Source: Superficieibacter sp. HKU1
GTDB taxonomy: Bacteria; Pseudomonadota; Gammaproteobacteria; Enterobacterales; Enterobacteriaceae
DNA: 64,000 nucleotides
NCBI RefSeq assembly: GCF_029319185.1
Contig: NZ_CP119754.1
Span: 2,356,001 to 2,420,000 of the forward strand
Direction: 5' to 3'
A model generated the notes under the pieces. That model did not search any database. It was not told the origin of the DNA and was given only the letters and a program-made list of their open reading frames with translations. Below are positions 33,331 through 42,304 of this stretch, in pieces (the stretch's first letter is position 1; every line of letters starts with the position of its first letter). Position numbers and translations under genes: made by a program.

Positions 33331-34545
33331 TTACCAGTTCCACAATGTGCCATCTTCCAGTCGGGCGACGGGTAAATAAGCCGGGTCATAGGGATATTTC
33401 GCCGCGAGCGCTTCATCAAACTCAATGCCAAGACCCGGTTTATCGCCGGGATGCATGTAGCCGTTGTCGAACGTCCAGTTATGCGGGAAGACTTCCAGCA
33501 TTTGCTCCGAATAGCCCATATATTCCTGAACGCCGAAATTTGGTACCCACAGATCGAAATGCAGCGCGGCGGCCATACAAACCGGCGAAAGATCGGAAGG
33601 ACCGTGAGAGCCGGTGCGCACCTGGTATAAAGAGGCAAAATCGGCAATACGGCGCATGCCGGTGATGCCACCAGCGTGGGTTATGGTGGTGCGGATATAA
33701 TCAATAAGCTGTTCTTCAATCAGCTGTTTGCAATCCCAGATGCTGTTGAAGACTTCACCTACCGCGACCGGCGTTACCGTATGCTGACGAATCAGGCGGA
33801 AACACTCCTGATTCTCCGCCGGCGTAGGATCTTCCATCCAGAACAGGCGATAGTCTTCGATACTTTTACCGAAGCGGGCGGCTTCAATCGGCGTCAGGCG
33901 ATGGTGCATGTCGTGAAGCAGATGTTCATTAAAGCCAAATTTTTCGCGCACGGCCGCAAACAGTTTCGGGGTGAAATCGAGGTATTTTTCCGTGGACCAC
34001 AGTTGCTCTTCCGGCCATTGGCCTTTCGTTGCCGGCTCGTAAGCCAGCCCTTTCCCTTTCGACATGCCGTAAGTGGTTTTCATGCCCGGCACGCCGCACT
34101 GAACGCGGATGGCTTTAAAGCCCATCTCTTTGTGGCGGGCATAATCTTCCAGCACATCATCCAGTGAATGACCGGTGGTGTGGCAATACACCATTACCCC
34201 TTCGCGCGAAGCGCCACCGAGCAACTGGTAGAGCGGCATGTTGGCTGCTTTCGCCTTGATATCCCACAGCGCCATGTCCACGGCGGAGATCGCCGACATG
34301 GTGACCGGACCACGACGCCAGTAAGCCCCTTTATAAAAGAATTGCCAGATATCTTCGATGCGATGTGCATTGCGGCCAATCAGCTGGGGACACACATGAT
34401 CCTTCAGATAGGACGCGACGGACAGTTCACGGCCATTCAGCGTGGCATCACCCAGACCCGTAATACCCTCGTCGGTGGTAATTTTCAGCGTAACGAAGTT
34501 ACGTCCGGGGCAGGTAACGAAGACTTCAGCGCCAACAATTTTCAT
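33331..34545 (-). CDS. rspA: RspA, enolase-superfamily D-mannonate dehydratase
   Basis: A 404-residue member of the mannonate dehydratase subgroup of the enolase superfamily. Metal ligands are Asp212 (HDMHH), Glu238 (WMEDP) and Glu264 (VGEVF). Candidate catalytic residues are His214 in HDMHH and His314 in TGSHGP, as in the family. It dehydrates D-mannonate to 2-keto-3-deoxygluconate; family members of the RspA type are often slow. It was first named for a starvation-sensing effect. It is the first gene of the six-gene minus-strand operon, so its promoter should lie between 34546 and 34650. Confidence 0.94.
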   Translation of the reverse strand: MKIVGAEVFVTCPGRNFVTLKITTDEGITGLGDATLNGRELSVASYLKDHVCPQLIGRNAHRIEDIWQFFYKGAYWRRGPVTMSAISAVDMALWDIKAKAANMPLYQLLGGASREGVMVYCHTTGHSLDDVLEDYARHKEMGFKAIRVQCGVPGMKTTYGMSKGKGLAYEPATKGQWPEEQLWSTEKYLDFTPKLFAAVREKFGFNEHLLHDMHHRLTPIEAARFGKSIEDYRLFWMEDPTPAENQECFRLIRQHTVTPVAVGEVFNSIWDCKQLIEEQLIDYIRTTITHAGGITGMRRIADFASLYQVRTGSHGPSDLSPVCMAAALHFDLWVPNFGVQEYMGYSEQMLEVFPHNWTFDNGYMHPGDKPGLGIEFDEALAAKYPYDPAYLPVARLEDGTLWNW

Positions 34546-34641
34546 TTTAATCCCTTACATCTCAGTATGTGATGCCGGGAATTTACTCACCTGAACTACT
34601 ACCATACAAGTATTACTATCAAAAAAGCGGCCTTCGATCAC

Positions 34642-34664
34642 AAAAAAAGGCGCTCAGGCGCGCC
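34642..34664 (-). terminator. Terminator of ynfA
   Basis: On the minus strand GGCGC-N6-GCGCC is followed by seven T. The stem overlaps the last codons of ynfA. Confidence 0.7.
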
Positions 34665-34980
34665 CCCATCCCGCGATAATAATCAACATGCCGCACAGGG
34701 CGATTACGGCTCCCGCCCAGTCATAAACGCTGAGTTTTACGCCGTCAACCACCCGCAGCCAGATCAACGCCGTACAGACGTACACGCCGCCATAAGCTGC
34801 ATACACGCGTCCGCTTGCCGCCGGGTGAAGCGTCAATAGCCAGACGAACATCGCCAGAGCCAGACCTGCCGGGATCAGCAATAACGGCGTGGCCCCTCGC
34901 TTCAGCCACAGCCAGGGCAGAAAGCAGCCGATGATTTCACACAGCGCGGTGATAAAAAAAAGAAGGGTTGTTTTTAACAT
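34654..34980 (-). CDS. ynfA: YnfA, UPF0060 small membrane transporter
   Basis: A 108-residue inner-membrane protein of four helices with the family's usual length. Conserved parts are the start TTLLFFITALCEIIGCFLPWLWL, the central loop SGRVYAAYGGVYV and the C-terminal DWAGAVIALCGMLIII. It resembles small multidrug resistance proteins, and the Shigella homologue has been linked to drug efflux; its natural substrate is unknown. It lies between rspA and ynfB, as in E. coli, and has its own terminator. Confidence 0.95.
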   Translation of the reverse strand: MLKTTLLFFITALCEIIGCFLPWLWLKRGATPLLLIPAGLALAMFVWLLTLHPAASGRVYAAYGGVYVCTALIWLRVVDGVKLSVYDWAGAVIALCGMLIIIAGWGRA

Positions 34981-35125
34981 GTGACCATTTCAGTGAGGTG
35001 CGGTTGAACCATCATACGACATAATCAGTTGAGCATATTCACACACTCTCTGTGGGTAGGCGACGTGTGAGAGATAGAGTAGAATCTGCATTATATTATT
35101 CCGTGTACTGACAGAGGGATCCTCA

Positions 35126-35473
35126 ATGAAAATGACACTGAGCAAACGCCTGGGTCTGACCGCGATGCTGGCGCTGGCCGCCGTGGTTTATACCGCTTCC
35201 GGCACGGTATATGCCGAAACCAGCAAGCTGGTGATCGAGTCGGGTGACAGCGCCCAAAGCCGACAGAATGCCGCGATGGACAAAGAGCAGTGGGACGATA
35301 CTCGCTCACTGCGCCAGAAGGTCAACAAGCGTGCCGAAAAAGAGTGGGATAAAGCCGATGTTGCCTTTGATGCCGAGGATAAATGCAACCAGAGCGCCAA
35401 TGTGAACGCTTACTGGGAGCCGAATACGCTGCGCTGTCTCGATCGCCGCACCGGTCGTGTCGTCACACCCTAA
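35126..35473 (+). CDS. ynfB: YnfB, DUF1283 periplasmic protein
   Basis: A 115-residue secreted protein. The signal peptide (KRLGLTAMLALAAVVYTASGTVYA) ends before ETSKLVIESGDSAQSRQ. The mature part is charged and has two Cys, in DKCNQ and LRCLDR, that may pair in the periplasm. DUF1283 has no known function. It is 36 bases before speG on the same strand, the same order as in E. coli, so the two are probably cotranscribed. The ATG at 35126 follows GAGGGATCCTCA. Confidence 0.92.
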   Translation: MKMTLSKRLGLTAMLALAAVVYTASGTVYAETSKLVIESGDSAQSRQNAAMDKEQWDDTRSLRQKVNKRAEKEWDKADVAFDAEDKCNQSANVNAYWEPNTLRCLDRRTGRVVTP

Positions 35474-35509
35474 GTGTCTGTTGTTAACAATGACAAGAAA
35501 GGAATTCTG

Positions 35510-36064
35510 ATGACCGACGTCATTAAACTGCGCCCGCTTGAGCGTGAAGATTTGCGCTTTGTGCACCAGCTCGACAATAACGCCAGCGTGATGCGCTACT
35601 GGTTTGAAGAGCCTTACGAGGCGTTTGTCGAGCTGTCCGATCTCTATGACAAGCACATACACGATCAAAGCGAGCGTCGTTTCGTCGTTGAATGCAATGG
35701 CGATAACGTGGGGCTGGTTGAACTGGTAGAGATAAACCACGTTCACCGCCGGGCTGAGTTCCAGATTATCATTTCGCCTGAACATCAGGGGAAAGGGCTG
35801 GCCTCTCGTGCGGCAAAGCTGGCGATGGATTATGGCTTCACCGTACTAAACCTTTATAAGCTCTATCTGATCGTCGATAAGGAAAATGAGAAAGCGATCC
35901 ATATTTATCGCAAGCTTGGATTCCGTATCGAAGGTGAGTTGATCCACGAGTTTTTTATTAACGGTGAATACCGCAACACTATCCGTATGTGCATATTCCA
36001 GCAGGAGTATCTGGAAAACCACAAGCCATCCGGCCAGACGCTGTTAAAACCGACCGCGCAATAA
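35510..36064 (+). CDS. speG: SpeG, spermidine N1-acetyltransferase
   Basis: A 184-residue GNAT acetyltransferase that acetylates spermidine and spermine to prevent toxicity, and forms a dodecamer. The acetyl-CoA loop is PEHQGKGLASRAAKLAM (about residues 84-100). KLYLIVDKENEKAIHIYRKLGF marks the C-terminal half. The N-terminus MTDVIKLRPLEREDLRFVH fixes the ATG at 35510, with AGAAAGGAATTC as ribosome site. It follows ynfB and is convergent with ynfC, as in E. coli. Confidence 0.96.
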   Translation: MTDVIKLRPLEREDLRFVHQLDNNASVMRYWFEEPYEAFVELSDLYDKHIHDQSERRFVVECNGDNVGLVELVEINHVHRRAEFQIIISPEHQGKGLASRAAKLAMDYGFTVLNLYKLYLIVDKENEKAIHIYRKLGFRIEGELIHEFFINGEYRNTIRMCIFQQEYLENHKPSGQTLLKPTAQ

Positions 36065-36078
36065 AATGCGCGGTCGGC

Positions 36079-36789
36079 TTAGTAATATTTTGTGCTGTAT
36101 TTAATCGTATAGTGCGTCTCTACCGCAGGAGAGGCGCTTTCATCGGTGAGCAGCAATTTACAGCTTACCGGGTTATCGTGGCTATCGTAATCGCAGGATT
36201 GTTTCGCCCGGGTCAGTGGCTTGTCGTTCAACAAGCTTACCGCGGTATAATCCATTTTTTTGCGCGGATCGGCTGACGGTTTAATCTCATCTTTAAGCTG
36301 TTTATCTTTTGCTTCAGAGGTTTTGCCCAACGGATAGCCTTCGTCGTCGTATTGATAGTGTATCTGGACCTCACGCCCTTTCGCAGCGGTTATAAAACCT
36401 TTGTCATTCGTTTCCCAGGACAGCCCCGCGGCAGGCAGTTCCGCCAGCTGGCATTTACCCTGGGTGCGGAGTTTTTTCTCATGCGTTTGCGCATCCAGAT
36501 AATAATTCGCATCCAGGATCAACGCCACGCCAGAGTCGTTAGCCACGTCATGTAACTCCAGCACGTCAAAGCATCCCTCTTTGGACATGGAGGCAGAAAC
36601 GCGTTTCGCGACCTCGCCCTTCTCGTCGAGCAGCGTCTGGCTGAATTCTTTAACAGGTCCACGCAAGGGATCAAAGTCGAATTCGCTGGAAAACCCCGCC
36701 ATTTCCGGGGTAAAAGCCACCGGCGCGGTCGGTTCATCACAGCTTGCCAGCAGTGCCCCGAAGGGGATTAAAATCAGTAATTTGTTCAC
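36079..36789 (-). CDS. ynfC: YnfC, UPF0257 lipoprotein
   Basis: A 236-residue lipoprotein. A GTG start at 36789 (VNKLLILIPFGALLASC) was chosen because it gives a normal lipoprotein signal with lipobox LASC, the length of E. coli YnfC, and an AGGTAG site upstream. The in-frame ATG ten codons earlier adds a charged stretch unlike a signal. The mature part begins DEPTAPVAFTPEMAGF, and FDFDPLRGPVK is strongly conserved. The residue after the lipid Cys is Asp, which would retain it in the inner membrane. Function is unknown. It is convergent with speG. Confidence 0.9.
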   Translation of the reverse strand: MNKLLILIPFGALLASCDEPTAPVAFTPEMAGFSSEFDFDPLRGPVKEFSQTLLDEKGEVAKRVSASMSKEGCFDVLELHDVANDSGVALILDANYYLDAQTHEKKLRTQGKCQLAELPAAGLSWETNDKGFITAAKGREVQIHYQYDDEGYPLGKTSEAKDKQLKDEIKPSADPRKKMDYTAVSLLNDKPLTRAKQSCDYDSHDNPVSCKLLLTDESASPAVETHYTIKYSTKYY

Positions 36790-36895
36790 GTTATCTACCT
36801 GAGTCAGGACCTTTCTCAATTATAATAGCAAATACAGACGTTTACACTGCCTGTGCTATGCTTTAGCGTAAATCCTGAGATTAGGAGATGATGAA

Positions 36896-37198
36896 ATGAA
36901 AACGTCCCGTTGGTTAATCGCCCTGCTTTTAGTGGGTTCAGCCCCGGCGCTGGCCGCCCCGGATTCCTGTGAGCGGGTGAAAAGCGATATTCAGCAAAAA
37001 ATCATTAATAATGGCGTACCGGAAGCGGGTTTCACGCTTGCCATCGTACCTAACGATCAGACGGACCAGCCTGATTCGCAGGTCGTGGGTCATTGTGCTA
37101 ATGATACCTACAAAATCCTTTATACCCGTACCAGCAGCGGCAACTATCCGGTAAGCGGTAACGCGACCCAGGACGGACAGCCAGCTGAACCGCAGTAA
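36896..37198 (+). CDS. ynfD: YnfD, DUF1161 periplasmic protein
   Basis: A 100-residue secreted protein with a clear signal peptide (WLIALLLVGSAPALA, cleaved before APDSCE). The mature domain has the family pattern CERVKSDIQQKIINNGVPEAGFTL and a second Cys in GHCAND that may form a disulfide. DUF1161 has no known role. It diverges from ynfC and is followed by its own hairpin terminator, so it is probably a single-gene unit. The order ynfC, ynfD, ynfE matches E. coli. Confidence 0.92.
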   Translation: MKTSRWLIALLLVGSAPALAAPDSCERVKSDIQQKIINNGVPEAGFTLAIVPNDQTDQPDSQVVGHCANDTYKILYTRTSSGNYPVSGNATQDGQPAEPQ

Positions 37199-37218
37199 AT
37201 CAGTTCAATCTTAGTAAT

Positions 37219-37264
37219 GGCGTTTAATACTGTGAGCCAGATCTATTAAACGCCTTTTTTTCTT
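37219..37264 (+). terminator. Terminator of ynfD
   Basis: Perfect 10-base arms GGCGTTTAAT/ATTAAACGCC with a 16-base loop, followed by a run of T. Confidence 0.9.
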
Positions 37265-37393
37265 TCCTTAATGCCTCCCCGTTTGACCCGTGATAATAAT
37301 CCGTACCCATGAAGAGGTAGCATTGTCCATCATTAGGCCGGTATTAATTTCGGCCGGTAATGTTTTTATTACGATAACTATGATGGAGCAATT

Positions 37394-39829
37394 ATGTCCA
37401 ATGTCGAAAATCCTGGTGGGATCAGCCGACGAACCCTTGTCAAATCAACGGCAATAGGTTCGCTGGCGCTGGCTGCCGGAAATTTTTCTCTACCTTTTGG
37501 GTACAAAACCGCAGCTGCAGCCGTTCAACAAGCCACTCAGCCCTCGGATAAAGTGGTGTGGGGAGCCTGTTCCGTCAACTGCGGCAGCCGCTGTGCTTTA
37601 CGCCTGCATGTTCGTGATGACGAAGTTTATTGGGTAGAAACCGATAATACCGGCCACGACGTTTACGGCGATCACCAGGTGCGGGCCTGTTTACGCGGGC
37701 GTTCTATTCGCCGACGGATTAATCATCCCGACCGCCTGAATTATCCTATGAAACGGGTGGGTAAACGCGGAGAAGGTAAATTTGAGCGCATAAGCTGGGA
37801 TGAGGCGCTGGATACAATTAGTCAAAACCTGAAAAACGTGGTGGAGAAGTACGGTAACGAAGCCGTTTATATTAATTATTCCTCCGGCATTGTGGGCGGT
37901 AATATTACCCGCTCCTCGCCATATGCTTCCCTGGTGGCCCGACTGATGAACTGCTATGGCGGGTTTCTGAGTCACTACGGCACCTATTCTACCGCGCAAA
38001 TTGCCTGCGCGATGCCCTACACCTACGGCTCGAATGAGGGCAACAGCACCTCTGATATTGAAAACTCAAAGCTGGTAGTAATGTTCGGTAATAACCCTGC
38101 TGAAACCCGCATGAGCGGCGGCGGGATCACCTGGTTTCTGGAGCAGGCACGCGAGCGTTCGAATGCCAGAATGATTGTTATCGACCCGCGCTATACCGAC
38201 ACGGCCGCCGGGCGCGAAGATGAGTGGATCCCCATCCGTCCCGGCACGGATGCCGCACTGGTCGCCGGACTGGCCTGGGTACTCATTACTGAAAATCTGG
38301 TCGATCAGGATTTTCTCGATCGTTACTGCGTTGGCTATGATGAGAATACCTTGCCTGAAGGCGCTCCGGCCAATAGCCATTATAAAGCGTATATTCTGGG
38401 TGACGGCGATGACGGCGTGGCGAAAACACCTGCCTGGGCAGCGCATATTACCGGTATTCCCGCCGAGCGGATCATCAAACTGGCCCGGGAAATCGGTTCT
38501 GCTAAACCTGCTTATATTTGCCAGGGCTGGGGACCGCAGCGTCAGGCTAACGGCGAATTAACGTCGCGGGCCATTGTAATGTTGCCGATCCTGACCGGCA
38601 ATGTGGGGATCAGCGGTGGTAACAGCGGTGCGCGCGAATCAACGTACACCATCACCATTGAGCGTATGCCGCTGCCGGATAACCCGGTTAAAACGCAAAT
38701 CTCCTGCTTTAGCTGGACTGATGCCATCGCCCGTGGCCCGGAAATGACGGCCACCCGCGACGGCGTGCGCGGAAAAGACAAGCTCGACGTGCCCATTAAG
38801 TTCATCTGGAACTACGCGGGCAACACCATTACCAATCAGCATTCCGATATCAATAAAACCCACGATATTTTGCAGGATGAGAGCAAATGCGAAACCATCG
38901 TCGTTATTGATAATTTTATGACCTCATCAGCAAAATACGCCGATATCCTGCTGCCGGATCTGATGACCGTTGAACAGGAAGATATTATTCCTAACGATTA
39001 TGCCGGGAATATGGGGTATCTCATTTTTATCCAGCCCGCCACCGCGCCGAAATTTGAACGTCGCCCGATTTACTGGATGATGAGCGAAGTGGCAAAACGG
39101 CTGGGCCCGGATGTTTATCAGCGATTTACGGAAGGCCGCACTCAGGAAGAGTGGCTGAAATACCTCTACGCGAAAATGCTGTAAAAAGATCCCCTTCTGC
39201 CGTCGTATGACGAATTGAAAAAAATGGGGATTTACAAACGTAAAGATCCGGCAGGGCATTTCGTTGCGTATAAAAAGTTCCGCGACGATCCGCTCGCTAA
39301 TCCTCTCAAAACGCCGTCCGGCAAGATTGAAATCTACTCCAGCCGTCTGGCAGACATCGCGACCCACTGGGAACTGGAAAAAGATGAGGTGATAAGCCCG
39401 CTGCCCGTATATGCCTCTACGTTCGAAGGCTGGGACGATCCGCAGAGGAATACATTCCCGCTGCAGCTTTTTGGCTTTCATTACAAAGCGCGTACCCACT
39501 CCAGCTACGGCAACATTGATGTGCTGAAAAGCGCCTGCCGCCAGGAGGTGTGGATCAATCCGCTGGATGCGCAGAAGCGTGGAATTGCCAATGGCGACAT
39601 GGTCCGGGTGTTCAATGCGCGCGGCGAAGTGCGTATTGCCGCGAAAGTGACGCCGCGCATTATGCCGGGGGTGAGCGCGATGGGCCAGGGCGCATGGCAC
39701 GATGCGGATATGACCGGCGACAGAGTCGATCATGGCTCCTGCATGAATACGCTCACCACCCATCGTCCTTCGCCGCTGGCGAAAGGCAATCCTCAGCATA
39801 CCAATCTGGTTGAAATCGAGAAGGTTTAA
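37394..39829 (+). pseudogene. ynfE: YnfE-type selenate/DMSO reductase catalytic subunit interrupted by an in-frame TAA
   Basis: The frame matches the DmsA/YnfE/YnfF molybdopterin oxidoreductases from end to end (811 codons, against about 808). A TAA at 39182-39184, after residue 596, interrupts it. The reading frame continues unchanged after the stop with the family sequence KDPLLPSYDELKKMG to the normal end at 39829. The first part has a Tat signal (GISRRTLVKSTAIGS), an iron-sulfur motif CSVNCGSRC and the molybdenum-ligand region YGTYSTAQ. The lost part is the C-terminal cofactor-binding domain. A one-base change from a Glu, Gln or Lys codon would explain it; sequencing error is possible. 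Confidence 0.88.
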
Positions 39830-39839
39830 GGAGCCGCAC

Positions 39840-40460
39840 ATGACCACGCAATACGGATTTTATATCGATTCCAGCCGCTGCACCGGATGCAAAACCTGCG
39901 AACTGGCCTGTAAAGATTATAAGGATCTCACCCCGGACGTCAGTTTCCGCCGAATTTACGAATATGCCGGTGGAGACTGGCAGGAAGATAACGGCGTCTG
40001 GCAGCAAAACGTGTTTGCCTATTACCTGTCAATTGCCTGTAACCATTGCGACGATCCGGCGTGTACCAAAGTCTGTCCAAGCGGCGCAATGCACAAGCGT
40101 GAGGATGGTTTCGTTATCGTTGATGAGGATATCTGCATCGGTTGCCGCTACTGCCATATGGCGTGTCCTTACGGCGCGCCGCAGTATAACGCCGCGAAAG
40201 GCCATATGACCAAATGCGACGGCTGCCACGACCGCGTCATCAACGAGGGGAAAAAACCGATTTGCGTCGAATCCTGTCCACTGCGGGCGCTGGATTTTGC
40301 GCCGATTGCTGAACTACGGGAAAAATACGGTGAGCTGGCGGCGGTGGCGCCGTTGCCAGGCGCACATTTCACCCGGCCGAATATCGTGATTAAACCTAAT
40401 GCCAACAGCCGTTCATGTGGGGATACCACTGGTTACCTGGCAAACCCGGAGGAAGTCTGA
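39840..40460 (+). CDS. ynfG: YnfG, DmsB-like iron-sulfur electron transfer subunit
   Basis: A 206-residue ferredoxin-type protein with four cysteine clusters for [4Fe-4S] centres: CTGCKTCELACK, CNHCDDPACTKVC, CIGCRYCHMACP, and CDGC with a distant CVESC. It closely matches DmsB/YnfG and carries electrons from the membrane anchor to the catalytic subunit in the periplasm, exported with the Tat-borne partner. The ATG at 39840 is 10 bases after the ynfE stop with an AAGGAG site. It overlaps nothing and precedes ynfH by 1 base. Confidence 0.95.
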   Translation: MTTQYGFYIDSSRCTGCKTCELACKDYKDLTPDVSFRRIYEYAGGDWQEDNGVWQQNVFAYYLSIACNHCDDPACTKVCPSGAMHKREDGFVIVDEDICIGCRYCHMACPYGAPQYNAAKGHMTKCDGCHDRVINEGKKPICVESCPLRALDFAPIAELREKYGELAAVAPLPGAHFTRPNIVIKPNANSRSCGDTTGYLANPEEV

Positions 40461-40461
40461 A

Positions 40462-41319
40462 ATGGGAAATGGATGGCATGAATGGCCGCTGGTGCTGTTT
40501 ACTGTACTCGGACAATGCGTGGTGGGCGGACTGATTGTCACGGGACTGGGGTGGATGGCGTGCTCTGACGATCGTGCCGGTCAGCAGCGGATTGTCCGCA
40601 GCATGTTTTTTCTCTGGCTGGTAATGGGGATTGCTTTTCTGGCCTCGGTAATGCACCTCGGCTCACCGCTGAGAGCGTTTAACTCGCTGAATCGGGTCGG
40701 TGCCTCCGCACTCAGTAATGAAATTGCCAGCGGCTCGCTGTTTTTTGCTGTGGGCGGCATCGGGTGGCTGGTCGCCGTGATCGGTAAAATGCCTGCGCTA
40801 TTGGGTAAAATCTGGCTGATTATCAGCATGGTGCTGGGGATTCTTTTCATCTGGGCCATGACCCGCGTGTATCAGATTGATACGGTGCCGACCTGGTACA
40901 CCGGCTATACCACGGCAAGTTTCTTCCTCACCGCATTGACAGGCGGCCCTATTTTTGGCGCATTACTGCTGTGTGCGGCACGAATTCCGTTTAAAGGGAC
41001 CGTGTTCGCCTCGCTTAGCATTGTCGCCTTACTGGTCAGTGCTGCGGTTATGCTATTACAGGGCGCACACATTGGCACGGTACAAAGTTCCGTACAGCAG
41101 GCCAGCGCGCTGGTACCAGATTATGCTGTGATACAGATTTGCCGTCTGGGATTGCTGGCGCTCGGTCTGGGCTGCTGGATTTGCCCGCTTGTCCGCCGTC
41201 AATCGCCGCACCTCATCAGCTTATTAACGGGTTGGGTACTGATTGTCGCCGGTGAAGTACTGGGACGCGTGGTGTTTTATGGTCTGCATATGACCACTGG
41301 CATGGCCGTTGCCGGATAA
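40462..41319 (+). CDS. ynfH: YnfH, DmsC-like membrane anchor
   Basis: A 285-residue integral membrane protein of the DmsC family with eight predicted helices. It begins MGNGWHEWPLVLFTVLGQCVVGG and keeps GSPLRAFNSLNRVGASALSNEI, the loop linked to menaquinol oxidation. It anchors the YnfEG dimer to the periplasmic face and passes electrons from menaquinol. The start was chosen at 40462, right after ynfG with a GGAGGAAGTC site; the frame is open upstream inside ynfG, but that is a shadow. It is the third gene of the reductase operon. Confidence 0.94.
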   Translation: MGNGWHEWPLVLFTVLGQCVVGGLIVTGLGWMACSDDRAGQQRIVRSMFFLWLVMGIAFLASVMHLGSPLRAFNSLNRVGASALSNEIASGSLFFAVGGIGWLVAVIGKMPALLGKIWLIISMVLGILFIWAMTRVYQIDTVPTWYTGYTTASFFLTALTGGPIFGALLLCAARIPFKGTVFASLSIVALLVSAAVMLLQGAHIGTVQSSVQQASALVPDYAVIQICRLGLLALGLGCWICPLVRRQSPHLISLLTGWVLIVAGEVLGRVVFYGLHMTTGMAVAG

Positions 41320-41362
41320 GTAGCAGGCGCAGCCCACGCTGCGCCTTTTAAGGAAACAAAGA

Positions 41363-41977
41363 ATGAATGAATTACACGAGTGCGGATCGTTTGCTTTTAC
41401 AGCTCGCGTGCTGGGCGCACTCTTTTATTATCCGCCGGATACGCCTGATGTTGCCACGCTGGCAGATGCCTTTGTCAGCGGTGAATGGGCCGGGCAGTGG
41501 CCGCTTCCAGCGGAAGCACTGGAGCCGCTGGTTAACACCTTCAGTCAAAAAAGCGACGAGTCTCTGCCCGAAGCTTTCCAGCGCCTTTTTGTGGGCCCGT
41601 GGACCCTGCCCGCGCCACCCTGGGGGTCCGTCTGGTTGGATCGGGAAAGCGTGCTATTTGGCGACTCGACGCTCGCGCTGCGCCAATGGATGCGTGAAAA
41701 CGACATTGCCTTCGATAGTCATCAAAATGAGCCTGAAGATCATTTCGGCACCCTACTGCTGCTGGTTGCCTGGCTCAGTGAACATGGCCGCGAGGCGCAA
41801 TGTGAACAGCTCCTGGCCTGGCATCTGCTGCCGTGGTCGGGACGTTTTCTGACGCTATTCAGTGAGCATGCTGACCATCCCTTTTATCAGGCCCTCGGTC
41901 AGTTGGCGCAACTCACGCTGGCACAATGGCAGGAACGGTTGTTAATTCCGGTCGCCCAAAAGCCGCTTTATCGCTAA
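41363..41977 (+). CDS. dmsD: DmsD, Tat leader-binding chaperone for DMSO/selenate reductase
   Basis: A 204-residue all-helical redox enzyme maturation protein of the TorD/DmsD family. Its length matches E. coli DmsD (YnfI). The family core is ALRQWMRENDIAFDSHQNEPEDHFGTLLLL, including the EPxDH motif used for leader binding. It holds the twin-arginine leader of the catalytic subunit until cofactor insertion is complete. It follows ynfH by about 43 bases with an AAGGAAACAAAG ribosome site and ends the operon, followed by a hairpin terminator. Confidence 0.95.
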   Translation: MNELHECGSFAFTARVLGALFYYPPDTPDVATLADAFVSGEWAGQWPLPAEALEPLVNTFSQKSDESLPEAFQRLFVGPWTLPAPPWGSVWLDRESVLFGDSTLALRQWMRENDIAFDSHQNEPEDHFGTLLLLVAWLSEHGREAQCEQLLAWHLLPWSGRFLTLFSEHADHPFYQALGQLAQLTLAQWQERLLIPVAQKPLYR

Positions 41978-41984
41978 TCGTAGC

Positions 41985-42020
41985 AACATGCCGGGGCGCC
42001 CTCGCACTCCGGCATGTTTT
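41985..42020 (+). terminator. Terminator of the ynfE-dmsD operon
   Basis: Perfect 10-base stem AACATGCCGG/CCGGCATGTT with a 14-base loop and four T residues after it. Confidence 0.85.
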
Positions 42021-42304
42021 AGCTTTCTGCTTGAATAAAAGACAATTTTACTGATTAAATGTTAACTCAAGTGACACCGTCACTTTTAAAAAGATTTTTT
42101 AAGACTTTTCCGTAATATTGTCCTCAGCCATTACGTTATAAGGCATAACCAATGGTTACACTTCCCTGACGAAACTATTAATTTCGTGACTTTGTGGCAT
42201 CCCTTCCCCTCCCTTGCTATAGCTCTATGACCCTGCCAGACATGGCATAACAACATGCAACCAACGGGTTGCTATAACACATGCATACAGGGAGAGGGAC
42301 AAGA
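42021..42304 (+). promoter_or_regulatory. Control region and leader of the osm operon
   Basis: About 280 bases without a gene. A sigma-S-like -10 CTATAG at 42217-42222 lacks a good -35, as is usual for RpoS promoters. Just upstream are the inverted repeats ACGAAA-N7-TTTCGT (42169-42187). In the leader is a small hairpin GCAACC-N4-GGTTGC (42257-42272). The Salmonella osmU operon is induced by osmotic stress and RpoS, which fits. Confidence 0.5.

Noticed and set aside
33676..34572. Two long plus-strand open frames opposite rspA
   Set aside because: They mirror the codon bias of rspA on the other strand, lack ribosome sites and have no recognisable domains.
37284..37297. FNR box before ynfE
   Set aside because: TTGAC-CCGT-GATAA has one good half only; too weak to list without an alignment of relatives.
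39182..39184. Stop in ynfE as a programmed recoding or selenocysteine site
   Set aside because: The codon is TAA, not TGA, no SECIS-like hairpin was seen beside it, and the family does not use a selenocysteine here. A nonsense change or sequencing error is simpler.
38927..39847. 306-codon minus-strand frame opposite the end of ynfE
   Set aside because: It is antisense to a well-conserved reductase domain, has no promoter or ribosome site, and its composition is that of a shadow frame.
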